64,000 bases of DNA, from positions 186,001-250,000 of the forward strand of contig NZ_POSN01000001.1 in the NCBI RefSeq assembly GCF_002994005.1. The letters run 5' to 3'. Both the position numbers and the translations under genes were made by a program. Shown in pieces: positions 28,282-38,846 of the stretch. The first letter of the stretch is position 1. Each line of letters opens with the position of its first letter. Source of the DNA: Apilactobacillus quenuiae (GTDB lineage Bacteria; Bacillota; Bacilli; Lactobacillales; Lactobacillaceae). The notes beneath the pieces are model-generated. The model saw nothing but the letters and a program-made list of their open reading frames with translations, did not search any database and was not told the DNA's origin.

Positions 28282-29169
28282 CTATTCTTCAATGTTAAAT
28301 TCAATACCCTTTTCAGTTAGCTTAAGTTCCCCATTGTTTTTTTCAACTAAACGCTTCTTTAGTAAATTTCCAATAGCACGTTTAAATTGCCCTTTACTTA
28401 TACCAAAATACTTTTTAATATCATCTGGTTTGCTTTTGTCAGTATACGGTAATTTATAATCATCAGAATGTTTTAAAACTGCAAATAACATTTTAGCATC
28501 ACCATCAATGGCCTCATAGCCACGTGGCTTCATCGACAAATTCAAAGTTCCATCACGTAATATCCCAATTACTCTCACATTAACATGCTTACCAAGATTA
28601 GGTTCAATATCGCGTTCACTAGGATGGATAAAACCTAAATGATAGTCGTCAGTAATAACTCTAGTCCCCGCCAATTTAAGACGATAAGTAGTAGCTTTTA
28701 AATTATGATTCATTAAATTTTTACTGCCTGGAGTAGAAATATCTTTAAACACTTCTTCATCAGCTAATTCTCCCCATATACGACCTTTTTTATCTATTTT
28801 CAAAGAAATCATAAGATAGTCCCCATACTTAGGCCATAATTTAGTCAGCTCAGGTAAATCATCAATTGATACAGCAATATCTTTATTAGGCAAACCAATA
28901 TCAACAAATACACCTAGGCCATATTTACTTTGTACAACTTGCCCAAAAGCAAAATGATCAACTTGAACCTTAGGTACATCTCTTGTAATTTGCATTTTAT
29001 GGTCCTCATTTTCATAGGAAAAACCACTAAACTTACTTCCAATATGCAATGGTTTAACAATTTCTGATTTATCTAATAAAAATGTTACCCCTTCAATTTG
29101 AACAAAATAACTTTTATCATTTTCATCAGTAACTTTTCCAGAAACTATTCTACCTAATATATTGTTCAT
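28282..29169 (-). CDS. cvfB: CvfB/YitL family S1 RNA-binding protein
   Basis: A 295-residue RNA-binding protein made of S1-type domains (GQVVQSKYGLGVFVDIGLP is the clearest, and LGKHVNVRVIGILRDGTLNLS another) with a C-terminal winged helix (ISKGQFKRAIGNLLKKRLV). Staphylococcal CvfB affects virulence gene expression, and its role in lactobacilli is unknown. It lies 10 bases upstream of xerD and is probably co-transcribed. GAGGT precedes the ATG. Confidence 0.88.
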   Translation of the reverse strand: MNNILGRIVSGKVTDENDKSYFVQIEGVTFLLDKSEIVKPLHIGSKFSGFSYENEDHKMQITRDVPKVQVDHFAFGQVVQSKYGLGVFVDIGLPNKDIAVSIDDLPELTKLWPKYGDYLMISLKIDKKGRIWGELADEEVFKDISTPGSKNLMNHNLKATTYRLKLAGTRVITDDYHLGFIHPSERDIEPNLGKHVNVRVIGILRDGTLNLSMKPRGYEAIDGDAKMLFAVLKHSDDYKLPYTDKSKPDDIKKYFGISKGQFKRAIGNLLKKRLVEKNNGELKLTEKGIEFNIEE

Positions 29170-29234
29170 TAATATACCTCATTTCGATTATTTATATTAT
29201 AATTTTACACTAATTTCCATAATATTTCGATAGC

Positions 29235-29266
29235 AAAAAAGGATACGCAAAATGCGTACCCTTTTT
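29235..29266 (-). terminator. pyk terminator
   Basis: A stem of AAAAAGGGTACGCA and TGCGTATCCTTTTT with a short loop lies between pyk and cvfB on the minus strand (one G-U pair), ending in T residues. Confidence 0.88.
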
Positions 29267-29289
29267 ATCAAATAATTATTATTTAATTA

Positions 29290-31050
29290 TTATAATGAAT
29301 TAGCAGCACCACTGTAAACGATACCACGACGAGCATCAACAGTGATTGTTTGTCCATCAGAAATTTCTTCAGTTGCGCCAGTTGCACTAACGATAACTGG
29401 AATACCTAATGAAATACCAACTACCGCTGCATGTGATGTCATTCCACCATTTTCAACGATAATTGCGCTAGCTTTCTTCATTGCTGGTAAGAAGTCTTTG
29501 TTAGTGTTCTTAGCCACTAACACGCCACCGTCTACAGCTTTGCTGTTTGCGTCGGCAGCGTTACTTGCTAAAAAAGCCTTACCAATAACAGTCTTATCAC
29601 CGATTCCTTGTCCTTGTGATAATTCTGAGCCGATTAATTTAACACGCATAACGTTAGTAGTACCTTTTTCGCCAACTGGAACACCAGCAACGATCAATAC
29701 TAAGTCACCTTCATTAGATAAGCCTGATTCAACAGCCTTTTTAGCAGCAAAATCAAACATACCATCTGTAGTTTCTGGCTTGTCAACAACAATTGGTTGA
29801 ACACCCCAGTTAACCATTAGACCACGACGTACACGATCATCAAAAGTTAATGCTAAAATATCAGCATTTGGATGATATTTAGAAATCATACGAGCTGAGT
29901 AACCAGTAGTAGTAGTAGTAACAATTGTCTTAATGTCTAAGTCTTTAGCCATTTGAGCAACTTGTTTACCAAAAGCTTCAGTTACATCACCATTTTTGAA
30001 TTCAGGACGTGCGTCACCATATTCAGCATAATGGTTTTCAGCTTTAATATCTAATTTGTTCATCATTCCAACAGCTTTAGCTGGGTAAGCACCATTAGCA
30101 CTTTCACCTGAAAGCATAGTAGCATCAGTACCACTTAATACAGCATATTCAACATCTGAAGCTTCAGCACGTGTAGGACGTGGATTTTCAATCATTGAAT
30201 CTAGCATTTGAGTAGCAGTGATAACTGGTTTACCCATTTCATTACATCTGTGAATCATATGTTTTTGAACGATTGGAACATTTTCAGCAGGAATTTCAAC
30301 AGCCATGTCTCCACGAGCAATCATTAAACCGTCAGAAACCTTCATGATTTCTTCAAAGTTATCAATTCCTTCTTGTGATTCAATCTTAGGGAAAATTTGA
30401 ACATCTTCCATATGTTCTTCTTCAAGTAATTTACGAATATCTAAGATATCTTGAGGTTTTCTTACGAATGAAGCGGCAATGTAGTTAATGTTCATCTTTG
30501 ATAAACCAAAGCGAATATCACTTGAATCTTTTTCAGTGATACCTGGTAAATTAATTGATACTCCTGGAGCATCAACAGTTTTACGTGAACCTAAAGTTGC
30601 GTTGTTTTGAGCAGTAACAATTAATTCCTTGTTATCAGCATCTTTGTCTTCAACAACAGCATCTAAAATACCATCATCAAATAAAACATGTCCGCCAACT
30701 TTAACATCATCAAATAGGCCTGGGTAAGTAACAGCAATTTTGTCCTTAGTACCTTCTAGGCTACTGTCCATTGAAATTCTGAATTGGTCATCAGTGTGAA
30801 AATCAATCTTACCATCTTTTTGCTTAGAGGTACGGATTTCAGCACCTTTAGTATCAAGCATGATACCCATTGATTTACCTGTTTTCTTTTCAGCTTCATG
30901 AACCTTGTCTAAACGACCTAAATGTTCTTCATGATCACCATGTGAAAAATTAAATCTGAAAACATTAGCTCCTGAGTTAATTAAACTAGCAATAGTTTCA
31001 ACATCATTACTAGCAGGTCCTAATGTACTTACGATTTTTGTTTTTTTCAT
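29290..31050 (-). CDS. pyk: Pyruvate kinase with C-terminal PEP-utilising domain
   Basis: Converts phosphoenolpyruvate and ADP to pyruvate and ATP. The 586-residue protein opens KKTKIVSTLGPASNDVETI, and has MLDTKGAEIRT, the active-site block FPKIESQEGIDNFEEI and MIARGDMAVEIP, and MLSGESANGAYPAKAV. The last about 110 residues add the PEP-utilising swivelling domain seen in Bacilli (MTSHAAVVGISLGIPVIV). Codon use is biased to GC-richer codons, as in highly expressed genes. It follows dnaE directly; no pfkA separates them. Confidence 0.97.
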   Translation of the reverse strand: MKKTKIVSTLGPASNDVETIASLINSGANVFRFNFSHGDHEEHLGRLDKVHEAEKKTGKSMGIMLDTKGAEIRTSKQKDGKIDFHTDDQFRISMDSSLEGTKDKIAVTYPGLFDDVKVGGHVLFDDGILDAVVEDKDADNKELIVTAQNNATLGSRKTVDAPGVSINLPGITEKDSSDIRFGLSKMNINYIAASFVRKPQDILDIRKLLEEEHMEDVQIFPKIESQEGIDNFEEIMKVSDGLMIARGDMAVEIPAENVPIVQKHMIHRCNEMGKPVITATQMLDSMIENPRPTRAEASDVEYAVLSGTDATMLSGESANGAYPAKAVGMMNKLDIKAENHYAEYGDARPEFKNGDVTEAFGKQVAQMAKDLDIKTIVTTTTTGYSARMISKYHPNADILALTFDDRVRRGLMVNWGVQPIVVDKPETTDGMFDFAAKKAVESGLSNEGDLVLIVAGVPVGEKGTTNVMRVKLIGSELSQGQGIGDKTVIGKAFLASNAADANSKAVDGGVLVAKNTNKDFLPAMKKASAIIVENGGMTSHAAVVGISLGIPVIVSATGATEEISDGQTITVDARRGIVYSGAANSL

Positions 31051-31082
31051 AAGTAAAATCTCTCCTTTTATTTTGTATCAAA

Positions 31083-31111
31083 TATACAATTCAATACATA
31101 ATGGATTTCAA
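31083..31111 (-). promoter_or_regulatory. Candidate pyk promoter
   Basis: On the minus strand TTGAAA (31111-31106) and TGTATA (31088-31083) are 17 bases apart, placing the start of transcription shortly before the GGAGAG ribosome binding site of pyk. Confidence 0.5.
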
Positions 31112-31177
31112 TGTAAATTGTATCACTTTTTAAAATCTATGTCTGCTATTTTCTTTATAGTTTCCATAATAAAATTA

Positions 31178-34100
31178 TCATTTATAAACAACGTTACCAT
31201 TTCCTAATATATGAATTAGTTTTTTGAATAATTTTGAATCATAACTTAAATTATAATTCTGATTAAGTAGAGTTGTTTTATCGCTTTTTGTCCGGTAAAT
31301 AATAACCCGATTGTTTCCATAATTGCTTTTTATTTCTTTATATAGCATATTAATATTTGCATTTGAGTCATGATCAGCATCTATTCTTAAATACCATTTT
31401 TTGGTAGAAACATTTTTGCCATTCTTCAAAAGATTACTTTTAACGTTTGCTGCGGGATATATTTTGTTGGCAATAATTTGAGCACCATCTCGTTGCTCTG
31501 ATTTTCCTTTGATTAAAACAACAATGCCATTTTTCAACCAGCTTTTATTCACACTAAAAACATTAGGAAAAATAGTAACGCTGAGTCCGCCAGCTAAATC
31601 AGTTCCATGAGCAAAAGCCATTTTCTTACCATTTTTAGTTCTAATCCGCTTGATAGAATCCAAATATAAAATTGTATATATGTCATCGCTATATTCCAAT
31701 ACACTATCAGATGAAACAATCTTAATATCATTAAAAAAGTTTATATATTGTTCTACAGGATGTCCGGACAAATATACACCTAAATATTCATTTTCTTTTT
31801 GTAATTTTTCATTTAAAGAAATTTCATCTAAATGTTTTATTTTAGGTTTTAGTGCATCAAATAGTTCCATTGAATTACCACTTAAATTAATAGAATCAAT
31901 AAATTCAGGAATTGATGCTAATAGTTCTGAACGATTATATCCAAAATCATCCATTGCACCTGAATAAACTAGTGAACTAATCAATTCTATTTTTCTATAT
32001 TTAGGATCAATTCTTTGAATGAATTGCTCTAAATTATTAAATAATCCATTTTTGCTTCTCTCATCAATTAAATCTCTGATAAAGTCACTACGAAGACCCT
32101 TAATGGATCCTAGGCCAAATAAAATGCTATTATCATATATTCTAAACTCTTTATTGCTCGTATTAATATTGGGACCGTTAACATTTATATTGCGTTTTTT
32201 TATTTCAGTTAAATAGATCTTAGTTTTTTTACTATTATTCAAAACTGAATTTAATATACTAACAAAGAATTGCATACTATAATGGGCTTTTAAATATGCC
32301 AAATCAAATGCCATTTTGCTATAAGCAACCGCATGAGATTTATTAAACCCATAGCTAGCAAATTGATCAATATAATCAAACGTTTGTTGAGCAGCTTTTT
32401 TACTATATCCTTTTTCTAAGGCACCACTAATGAATTTAGTTTCCATTGAGTCCATTACATCATGTTTTTTCTTACTCATAGCTCTTCTAAGTAAGTCGGC
32501 TTCACCCAAAGTAAACCCCCCCATTGTAGATGCAACTCGCATAACCTGCTCTTGATAAACAATTATCCCAAATGTTGGTCCTAAAATAGGCTTTAATGTT
32601 TCATCAGCATAAGTAACATGTTCTTGTCCCTTTTTACGTTTAATAAAAGACTCAATATTTCCCATTGGTCCTGGGCGATACAAAGCATCAACTGCAGCAA
32701 CTAGATTAAAATTATCTGGATGTAGCAACTTTAAGACTCTTTTAATACCAGCAGACTCAAATTGAAATACACCATTAGTATCACCCATTTGAAATAACGA
32801 TAAAGTTTTTGGATCATTTAAATTAATTTGTCTAATACTAAAATTACTATTTACTTCTTTTTTTACATGATTAACAATATCTGCAAGCAATGAGAGATTC
32901 CTTAACCCCAAAAAATCAATTTTTAAAAGGCCTATCTCTTCAACATAATTTTTAGAATATTGGGTCATCAAAATACCCTCACTACCATTTTGCAAAGGTG
33001 AAGTTTGAACTAATTTATTTTTACTTAAAATTAAGCCAGCAGCATGGGTTGAATAGTGTCGTGGCAGGCCCTCTAATTTTTTAGCAGTGTTAAATAGCAA
33101 ACGATTAAGCTGATTATCACTCACTAAATTTTTTAGCTTTTGTGACTGATCATAAGAAGCATTTAAAGTAATATGCAACTGATTATTAGGAATCGCATTA
33201 CTCCAGTCGCTCATTTGATAAGGAGATAAACCAAAAGTTCTACCGACGTCTCTTAAAACTTGTTTTGCTGCCATTGTGCCAAAAGTAACAATTTGTGCAA
33301 CATGGTCATTACCATATTTATCATGAACATAATCCAAAACTTGTTCCCTTTTATCATCTGGTATGTCTAAATCAATATCTGGCATTTGAGCACGTTCTTC
33401 ATTTAAAAAACGCTCAAAAATTAAATCATAACCAATTGGATCAACATCAGTGATATATAGGCAATATGCTACCAAAGATCCAGCAGCAGATCCTCTTCCC
33501 GGGCCAGTCATAATATTAGATTTATGTGCATAATTAATAACGTCCCAAACGATTAAGAAATAATCATCAAAATTCATACGATCAATAACTGATAGCTCAT
33601 ATTTTAATCTTTCATAGTATTTTTTTTGAGCTTCTTTAGGTATATTTAATTCATTAAAACGAGCCAATAATCCTTTTTTACACAATTGATTTAAATATTT
33701 TTTAGATGATAATCCGTAATCATTATTAAACTTAGGTAATTGTGGCTGTTTTTTATCGATTTTCACTTTAGAATCTTGAATTATTCTTTCATTATTTTGA
33801 ACAATATTTTGATGACCAGATGAAATAAAACTATTAATCAAATCATTTTTAGGCTTTAACCAATTATTATCTTCTAAATTACTTTCTTCTAAAGGATTAG
33901 CAAACTTTTCTCCATTATCAACATATCGCAAAACCTTTAGAGCAAAAGAATCATCTTTATCTATATTTTGCACTTTAGAGAAAGCAACAAGATTAATACC
34001 TAATTCTAATTGAATTATAGAATCGTAATATCCATTACTAAAGTCTTGATCACTAACGCCAAAATATAGATTATTACTGTGCTTAGAAAATTTAGTTAAA

Positions 34101-34534
34101 AGATTTGAAATTTGATCTAAATTATTTTGCTTAATATAATTTGCAATCACGCCATAATTAGGAATAATAATAAATAAATCATCTAGGAATGAGTTGATAT
34201 CAAGTAAAGTTAATTTATCAGCTTCATTGGTCATCTTTTTGGTAGATATCGCCATTAGATTTTGATAACCACTATTATTTTTTGCAAGTAAAACTAGTTG
34301 AAATTTCTCATCATCAGTTAATCCACTAAGCTCAATCGTTAAACCAATAATCGGATGAATATTATTTTTTATGCACTTATTATAAAATTCAATAGCACCA
34401 TACATAACGTTCTCATCAGTTAAGGCTAAAGAATTATATCCTCTTTGCTTAGCTGCTGAAATTAAATTATCAATTGAAATAGTACTTTTTAATAAACTGT
34501 ATGAGCTTATTATATTTAAAGGTACATAATCCAT
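31178..34534 (-). CDS. dnaE: DNA polymerase III alpha subunit DnaE
   Basis: The second replicative polymerase of Firmicutes, thought to extend primers before hand-off to PolC. The 1118-residue protein has the palm motifs GPGRGSAAGSLVAYC and MPDIDLDIPDDKRE, and the HAAGL and GFNKSHAVAYS blocks. The N-terminal PHP domain starts YVPLNIISSYSLL, where metal-binding His residues (HxH) are missing, so this domain is probably not a nuclease. The C-terminal part holds an OB-fold. AAAGGGATG precedes the ATG. Confidence 0.96.
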   Translation of the reverse strand: MDYVPLNIISSYSLLKSTISIDNLISAAKQRGYNSLALTDENVMYGAIEFYNKCIKNNIHPIIGLTIELSGLTDDEKFQLVLLAKNNSGYQNLMAISTKKMTNEADKLTLLDINSFLDDLFIIIPNYGVIANYIKQNNLDQISNLLTKFSKHSNNLYFGVSDQDFSNGYYDSIIQLELGINLVAFSKVQNIDKDDSFALKVLRYVDNGEKFANPLEESNLEDNNWLKPKNDLINSFISSGHQNIVQNNERIIQDSKVKIDKKQPQLPKFNNDYGLSSKKYLNQLCKKGLLARFNELNIPKEAQKKYYERLKYELSVIDRMNFDDYFLIVWDVINYAHKSNIMTGPGRGSAAGSLVAYCLYITDVDPIGYDLIFERFLNEERAQMPDIDLDIPDDKREQVLDYVHDKYGNDHVAQIVTFGTMAAKQVLRDVGRTFGLSPYQMSDWSNAIPNNQLHITLNASYDQSQKLKNLVSDNQLNRLLFNTAKKLEGLPRHYSTHAAGLILSKNKLVQTSPLQNGSEGILMTQYSKNYVEEIGLLKIDFLGLRNLSLLADIVNHVKKEVNSNFSIRQINLNDPKTLSLFQMGDTNGVFQFESAGIKRVLKLLHPDNFNLVAAVDALYRPGPMGNIESFIKRKKGQEHVTYADETLKPILGPTFGIIVYQEQVMRVASTMGGFTLGEADLLRRAMSKKKHDVMDSMETKFISGALEKGYSKKAAQQTFDYIDQFASYGFNKSHAVAYSKMAFDLAYLKAHYSMQFFVSILNSVLNNSKKTKIYLTEIKKRNINVNGPNINTSNKEFRIYDNSILFGLGSIKGLRSDFIRDLIDERSKNGLFNNLEQFIQRIDPKYRKIELISSLVYSGAMDDFGYNRSELLASIPEFIDSINLSGNSMELFDALKPKIKHLDEISLNEKLQKENEYLGVYLSGHPVEQYINFFNDIKIVSSDSVLEYSDDIYTILYLDSIKRIRTKNGKKMAFAHGTDLAGGLSVTIFPNVFSVNKSWLKNGIVVLIKGKSEQRDGAQIIANKIYPAANVKSNLLKNGKNVSTKKWYLRIDADHDSNANINMLYKEIKSNYGNNRVIIYRTKSDKTTLLNQNYNLSYDSKLFKKLIHILGNGNVVYK

Positions 34535-34561
34535 AATATAGTCATCCCTTTCTAGTTGAAT

Positions 34562-34570
34562 ATTATAACA
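34562..34570 (-). promoter_or_regulatory. dnaE extended -10 element
   Basis: On the minus strand TGTTATAAT (TG-N-TATAAT) lies 28 bases before the dnaE ATG. There is no good -35, as is usual for extended -10 promoters. Confidence 0.5.
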
Positions 34571-34606
34571 AATAATTTTATCATGCTCATATGATTATAT
34601 TTATAA

Positions 34607-34636
34607 TTGTATTTAAAGATAGATATGTGATAAAAT
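34607..34636 (+). promoter_or_regulatory. Candidate promoter of the DUF2929 gene
   Basis: TTGTAT (34607-34612) and TAAAAT (34631-34636) are 18 bases apart, with a TG one base before the -10. Confidence 0.5.
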
Positions 34637-34662
34637 TTTTATGAATTGCGAGGTGGATAGTA

Positions 34663-34851
34663 ATGAAATTTCTTACAAAAAATTTAACAGTTGTTTTTTG
34701 GTCAGCTATTTTTGGTGAAATTATCGGATACATCGTAGGTCAATTGGAGAGTCAAACTTATTCTTCAACTAGTATCGCAGTTGTAACAGTAATTACTGCA
34801 CTTATTTTAGTTAACTGTGTAACTTTAATTTCTGGTAATGCAAATAAATAA
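34663..34851 (+). CDS. DUF2929 family small membrane protein
   Basis: A 62-residue protein with two hydrophobic segments (about 8-27 and 37-56). The first includes the family pattern FWSAIFGEIIGYIVG. It fits the DUF2929 (YjzD-like) family, commonly found divergently upstream of dnaE in lactobacilli. The function is unknown. GAGGTGG precedes the ATG at 34663, and a terminator follows directly. Confidence 0.82.
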   Translation: MKFLTKNLTVVFWSAIFGEIIGYIVGQLESQTYSSTSIAVVTVITALILVNCVTLISGNANK

Positions 34852-34857
34852 GCAAAC

Positions 34858-34897
34858 AAAAAAGAGTTTAAGCTATAAAAGCTTAAACTCTTTTTAT
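34858..34897. terminator. Bidirectional terminator between DUF2929 gene and clpB
   Basis: A perfect 13-bp stem (34861-34873 with 34881-34893) has A residues before and T residues after, so it can serve both the plus-strand DUF2929 gene and the minus-strand clpB gene. Confidence 0.9.
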
Positions 34898-37480
34898 CTA
34901 TTTAAATGATAATTTATCCCCGTCTAAATTAATGTTAACAGTTGATTTAGGCTTTATTTTATTACCAATAATTAATTTAGCTAATGGCGTCTCAACATGA
35001 CGGGTCACAAATCTTTGTAATGGTCGAGCACCATATTGTGGTTCGTATCCATTTTTAGCAATCCAATCTAATGATTCATCGCTAATTTCAATTTTAATTT
35101 GTTGATCTTGTAGACGTAAAGTTAGTTTGTCAATTAATTTTTTAACTATCAACTTCACATCATCAATTGATAATGGTTTAAACATAATTACATCATCAAT
35201 ACGATTTAAAAATTCAGGCTTAAAGCTTGTCTTTAACAAATCATTAACTTGGCTTTTAGCTTTACTACTAATATCACCATTTTTATCAGTACCTTCTAAT
35301 AACAAATCTGATCCTAAATTAGAAGTCATAATTAAAATAGTGTTTTTAAAGTCAATCGTACGTCCTTGGCCATCAGTTAAACGACCATCATCTAAAACTT
35401 GTAATAAAATGTTAAATACATCTGGATGGGCCTTTTCAATTTCATCAAATAAAACAATTGTATATGGATTTCTTCTAACAGCTTCTGTTAATTGGCCACC
35501 CTCTTCATATCCTACATATCCAGGTGCTGCTCCTACTAGCCTCGATACAGAAGCTTTTTCCATATATTCTGACATATCAATTCTAACCATGTGATCTTCA
35601 GAATCAAATAAATTAGCAGCAAGTGACTTAGCCAATTCGGTTTTACCTACACCAGTAGGTCCTAAGAATAAGAAAGATCCTAAAGGTTTACTTGGATCTT
35701 GTAAACCTGCACGAGACCTTAAAACTGCATTGGAAACTGCTTCAACAGCTTCATTTTGACCAATTACACGTTTGTGCAAGTTATCATCTAAATGAAGTAA
35801 CTTAGCACGTTCGCCTTGCATTAATCGGTTAACTGGAATCCCAGTTTCTCTACTTAACACATTTCCAATTTCATTTTCAGTAACAGATTCACTAACTAAC
35901 CAATCATCATTATGATTTTGGCTTTCCATTTGCTTAAGTTCTTCTTCTAGCTTAGGAATAGTCCCATGTTGTAAGACCGCAGCTTTATTTAAATCATAAG
36001 AACTTTCAGCTTGTTGTAAATCATTCTTAGCTTGATCTAATTCAGATTTTTTATCTCCTAATTTTTGAATAGAATTTTTCTCTTGTTGCCATCTAGCATT
36101 TAAATTATTAACAGTTTCCCTTAAATTAGCCAACTGAGGTTTCAATTCTGACAAACGCTTTTTAGATTCATCATCACTTTCATTTTTTAAAGCAGCTTCC
36201 TCAACCTCAGCGCGAATAAGCTTGCGATGAGCTTGATCTAATTCAGTAGGACTAGAATTCATTTCAACTTCAATAGTAGAAGAAGCTTCATCAACTAAAT
36301 CAATAGCTTTATCCGGTAAAAATCGATCAGTAATGTATCGATCAGATAATTTAGCTGCGGCTACTAATGCATTATCGTGAATTCTTACCCCATGATGAAT
36401 TTCTAAACGTTCTTTAATTCCTCGTAAAATGGTAATAGTATCATCAACACTTGGTTCATTAACATGGACTCTTTGGAAGCGACGTTCGAGTGCTTTGTCT
36501 TTTTCTAAATATTTACGATATTCATCTAAAGTAGTAGCACCAATTAAATGCAACTCACCACGTGCTAACATTGGTTTTAACATATTACCAGCATCCATAC
36601 TACCTTCAGATTTACCGGCACCAACAATATTATGAATTTCATCAATAAACATGATGATTTTACCCTCAGATTTCTTAACTGCTTTTAAAACCGCTTTTAA
36701 TCGTTCCTCAAATTCACCACGATATTTAGCACCAGCAATTAATGAACTCATATCTAATTCAAATAATTGCTTATCCTTTAAATTATCTGGAACATCATTT
36801 ACAGCAATTCTCTTAGCTAAACCTTCAACAATCGCAGTTTTTCCAACACCAGGATCACCTAATAAAATTGGATTATTTTTAGTCATACGCGAAAGAATTC
36901 TAATAACATCTAATATTTCTTCATCACGACCAATAATTGGACCTAGTTTACCAGCACGAGCTTCTTTAACTAAATCAACCCCATATTTTTTCAATGCTTG
37001 AAAATTATCTTCTTGATTCTTAGAAGTCACTTTTTCACCTCCACGAATTTTTTCTACTTCATTAATTACTTTTTGTTTAGTAATATCATTTTCTTTTAAA
37101 TAGTCACTTAATTTGTCACCACTAACATCCATCAAAGCAATTGTTAGTGTATCAACGGAAACATATTGGTCGCCTAATTTACCTTTCATTTGATTGGCAT
37201 TTTGCATTAACTGATACATATTTGATGAAATATTTTGTCCATAAGAGACATTACTGCCCTCAACAGTCGAAATACTATCTAATTCTTTATCAATTTCTGC
37301 TTCTAACTTCTTTATGTCTAAACCTAATTCAGAATAAATTTGGCGAGCTAGTTCACCCGGCTGAATCAAAAATTTAAATAAATGAGCAATCGTAATTTCT
37401 TGATGTTTACGGTTAACTGCAACTTTTTGAGCTTCAGCCAATGCTTTTGTTACCGCTTCTGTTAAATTATCTGGATTCAA
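34898..37480 (-). CDS. clpB: ATP-dependent disaggregase ClpB
   Basis: A hexameric AAA+ chaperone that rescues aggregated proteins with DnaK. The 860-residue protein has the Clp N-domain, a first AAA domain with Walker A GDPGVGKT, a coiled-coil middle domain (about 410-525) and a second AAA domain with GPTGVGKT and [15 protein letters not shown]. The coiled-coil linker separates ClpB from ClpC/ClpE. The start is TTG behind GGGTGG. No CtsR heptad repeat or CIRCE element is visible in the 111 bases to pepT, so heat control is unclear. Confidence 0.96.
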   Translation of the reverse strand: MNPDNLTEAVTKALAEAQKVAVNRKHQEITIAHLFKFLIQPGELARQIYSELGLDIKKLEAEIDKELDSISTVEGSNVSYGQNISSNMYQLMQNANQMKGKLGDQYVSVDTLTIALMDVSGDKLSDYLKENDITKQKVINEVEKIRGGEKVTSKNQEDNFQALKKYGVDLVKEARAGKLGPIIGRDEEILDVIRILSRMTKNNPILLGDPGVGKTAIVEGLAKRIAVNDVPDNLKDKQLFELDMSSLIAGAKYRGEFEERLKAVLKAVKKSEGKIIMFIDEIHNIVGAGKSEGSMDAGNMLKPMLARGELHLIGATTLDEYRKYLEKDKALERRFQRVHVNEPSVDDTITILRGIKERLEIHHGVRIHDNALVAAAKLSDRYITDRFLPDKAIDLVDEASSTIEVEMNSSPTELDQAHRKLIRAEVEEAALKNESDDESKKRLSELKPQLANLRETVNNLNARWQQEKNSIQKLGDKKSELDQAKNDLQQAESSYDLNKAAVLQHGTIPKLEEELKQMESQNHNDDWLVSESVTENEIGNVLSRETGIPVNRLMQGERAKLLHLDDNLHKRVIGQNEAVEAVSNAVLRSRAGLQDPSKPLGSFLFLGPTGVGKTELAKSLAANLFDSEDHMVRIDMSEYMEKASVSRLVGAAPGYVGYEEGGQLTEAVRRNPYTIVLFDEIEKAHPDVFNILLQVLDDGRLTDGQGRTIDFKNTILIMTSNLGSDLLLEGTDKNGDISSKAKSQVNDLLKTSFKPEFLNRIDDVIMFKPLSIDDVKLIVKKLIDKLTLRLQDQQIKIEISDESLDWIAKNGYEPQYGARPLQRFVTRHVETPLAKLIIGNKIKPKSTVNINLDGDKLSFK

Positions 37481-37502
37481 TATATTCCACCCACTTTATA
37501 TA

Positions 37503-37543
37503 ATAAAAAATACTTATAAGTTGACTAATCAACCTATAAGTAA
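37503..37543 (-). terminator. pepT terminator
   Basis: On the minus strand a 13-bp stem (37541-37529 with 37524-37512, one G-U pair) is followed by ATTTTTT. It ends only about 20 bases before the clpB start. Confidence 0.82.
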
Positions 37544-37591
37544 ATTTTACCAAAACACTAATTTAATTAAAAACAATTTGACCATTGTTGA

Positions 37592-38830
37592 CTAATCGTT
37601 TTTAGCATTTAAATTAGCAATTTCAATTAACAAATCGCAGGCCTTTTCCATAGTTTGCAAGGAAACATATTCAAAACGCCCATGCATATTTTCACCACCA
37701 GCAAAAATATTAGGCGTAGGCAATCCCATGAATGATATTTTAGATCCATCTGTCCCACCACGAACTGGAAAAATATCAGGCTCTATATCAACGTTTTGCA
37801 TTGCCCCTTTGGCCAAATCAATAACGGTCATATCTTGGTTAATAACTTCTGCCATATTATAATATTGATCTTTTATATCAACATTAATTCGTAATTCATC
37901 AAATTGTTTATTCATTTCATCTGCAATCTTATTAAAATATTTTTTTCTAGCAGCAAAACGATTCTTGTCATGATCTCTAATAATGTACTTTAATTTGGTA
38001 TGATCTACCGTTCCATTAAAACTAGTTAAGAAATAAAATCCTTCTCGTCCATCTGTAAATTCTGGACGTTCATACTTAGGCAAACTTTCATTAAATTTTA
38101 TGCCAAGTAATGAAGAATTAACCATCACTCCCTTGGCCTCTGCAGGATGCACATCTGTTCCTTTAATATCAATATGTGCTACAGCGGCATTGAAAGTCTC
38201 ATATTGCAATTGGCCTAACGACCCGCCATCAACTGTGTATGCAATATCAGCACCAAAATCTTTAGTATCAAAATTATCAGCACCAGTGCCAATTTCTTCA
38301 TCTGGACCAAAACCAATTTCAATTTCACCATGTTTAATTTCTGGATGATTAATTAAATAATCCATAGAGGTTATGATTTCAGCTACTCCTGCCTTATCAT
38401 CAGCTCCTAATAAGGTATTACCATCGGTAGTAATTAAGGTTTGCCCATTATACTTTTTTAAACTAGGAAATACCTTTGGATCTAATTTGTATTCTCCGTC
38501 ACCTAAATTAATTACTGAATTACCATCGTATTTTTCAATTATTTGCGGATTTACGTTATCAGAATTAAAGTCAGCAGTGTCAACATGTGAAATAAAGCCA
38601 ATCTTTTTTACATCTTTATTAATGTTTGAAGGTAAAGTTGCAAATACATACCCACTTGATTCATTAGTTCTAACATTTTTTAAACCAATTGAATGTAACT
38701 GATCTTTTAAGTCATTAAGAAAACTAACTTGTGCCTTAGAAGAAGGTATTTTATTAGTAGTTTCATCAGAACGAGTGTTAACTTTTACATAGCTTAGGAA
38801 TCTTGGTAATAAGGATTCATATTTGTGCAT
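37592..38830 (-). CDS. pepT: Peptidase T (tripeptidase)
   Basis: A zinc-dependent aminopeptidase that releases the N-terminal residue of tripeptides. At 412 residues it is the usual length. The M20 features are present: [28 protein letters not shown] with a metal-binding Asp, [14 protein letters not shown] with the catalytic Glu, [10 protein letters not shown] and near the end [14 protein letters not shown]. It would help supply amino acids from peptides, useful for an auxotrophic lactic acid bacterium. AAGGTGG precedes the ATG. Confidence 0.95.
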   Translation of the reverse strand: MHKYESLLPRFLSYVKVNTRSDETTNKIPSSKAQVSFLNDLKDQLHSIGLKNVRTNESSGYVFATLPSNINKDVKKIGFISHVDTADFNSDNVNPQIIEKYDGNSVINLGDGEYKLDPKVFPSLKKYNGQTLITTDGNTLLGADDKAGVAEIITSMDYLINHPEIKHGEIEIGFGPDEEIGTGADNFDTKDFGADIAYTVDGGSLGQLQYETFNAAVAHIDIKGTDVHPAEAKGVMVNSSLLGIKFNESLPKYERPEFTDGREGFYFLTSFNGTVDHTKLKYIIRDHDKNRFAARKKYFNKIADEMNKQFDELRINVDIKDQYYNMAEVINQDMTVIDLAKGAMQNVDIEPDIFPVRGGTDGSKISFMGLPTPNIFAGGENMHGRFEYVSLQTMEKACDLLIEIANLNAKND

Positions 38831-38846
38831 ATTAATTAGCCACCTT

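Noticed and set aside
29342-29800. A 152-codon open frame antisense to pyk
   Set aside because: It is low in recognisable motifs, lacks a convincing RBS and lies fully inside the well-identified pyk gene, whose codon bias produces long antisense frames.
35127-35594. A 155-codon open frame antisense to clpB
   Set aside because: It is the mirror of the conserved second AAA domain of ClpB, with no RBS and no family resemblance.
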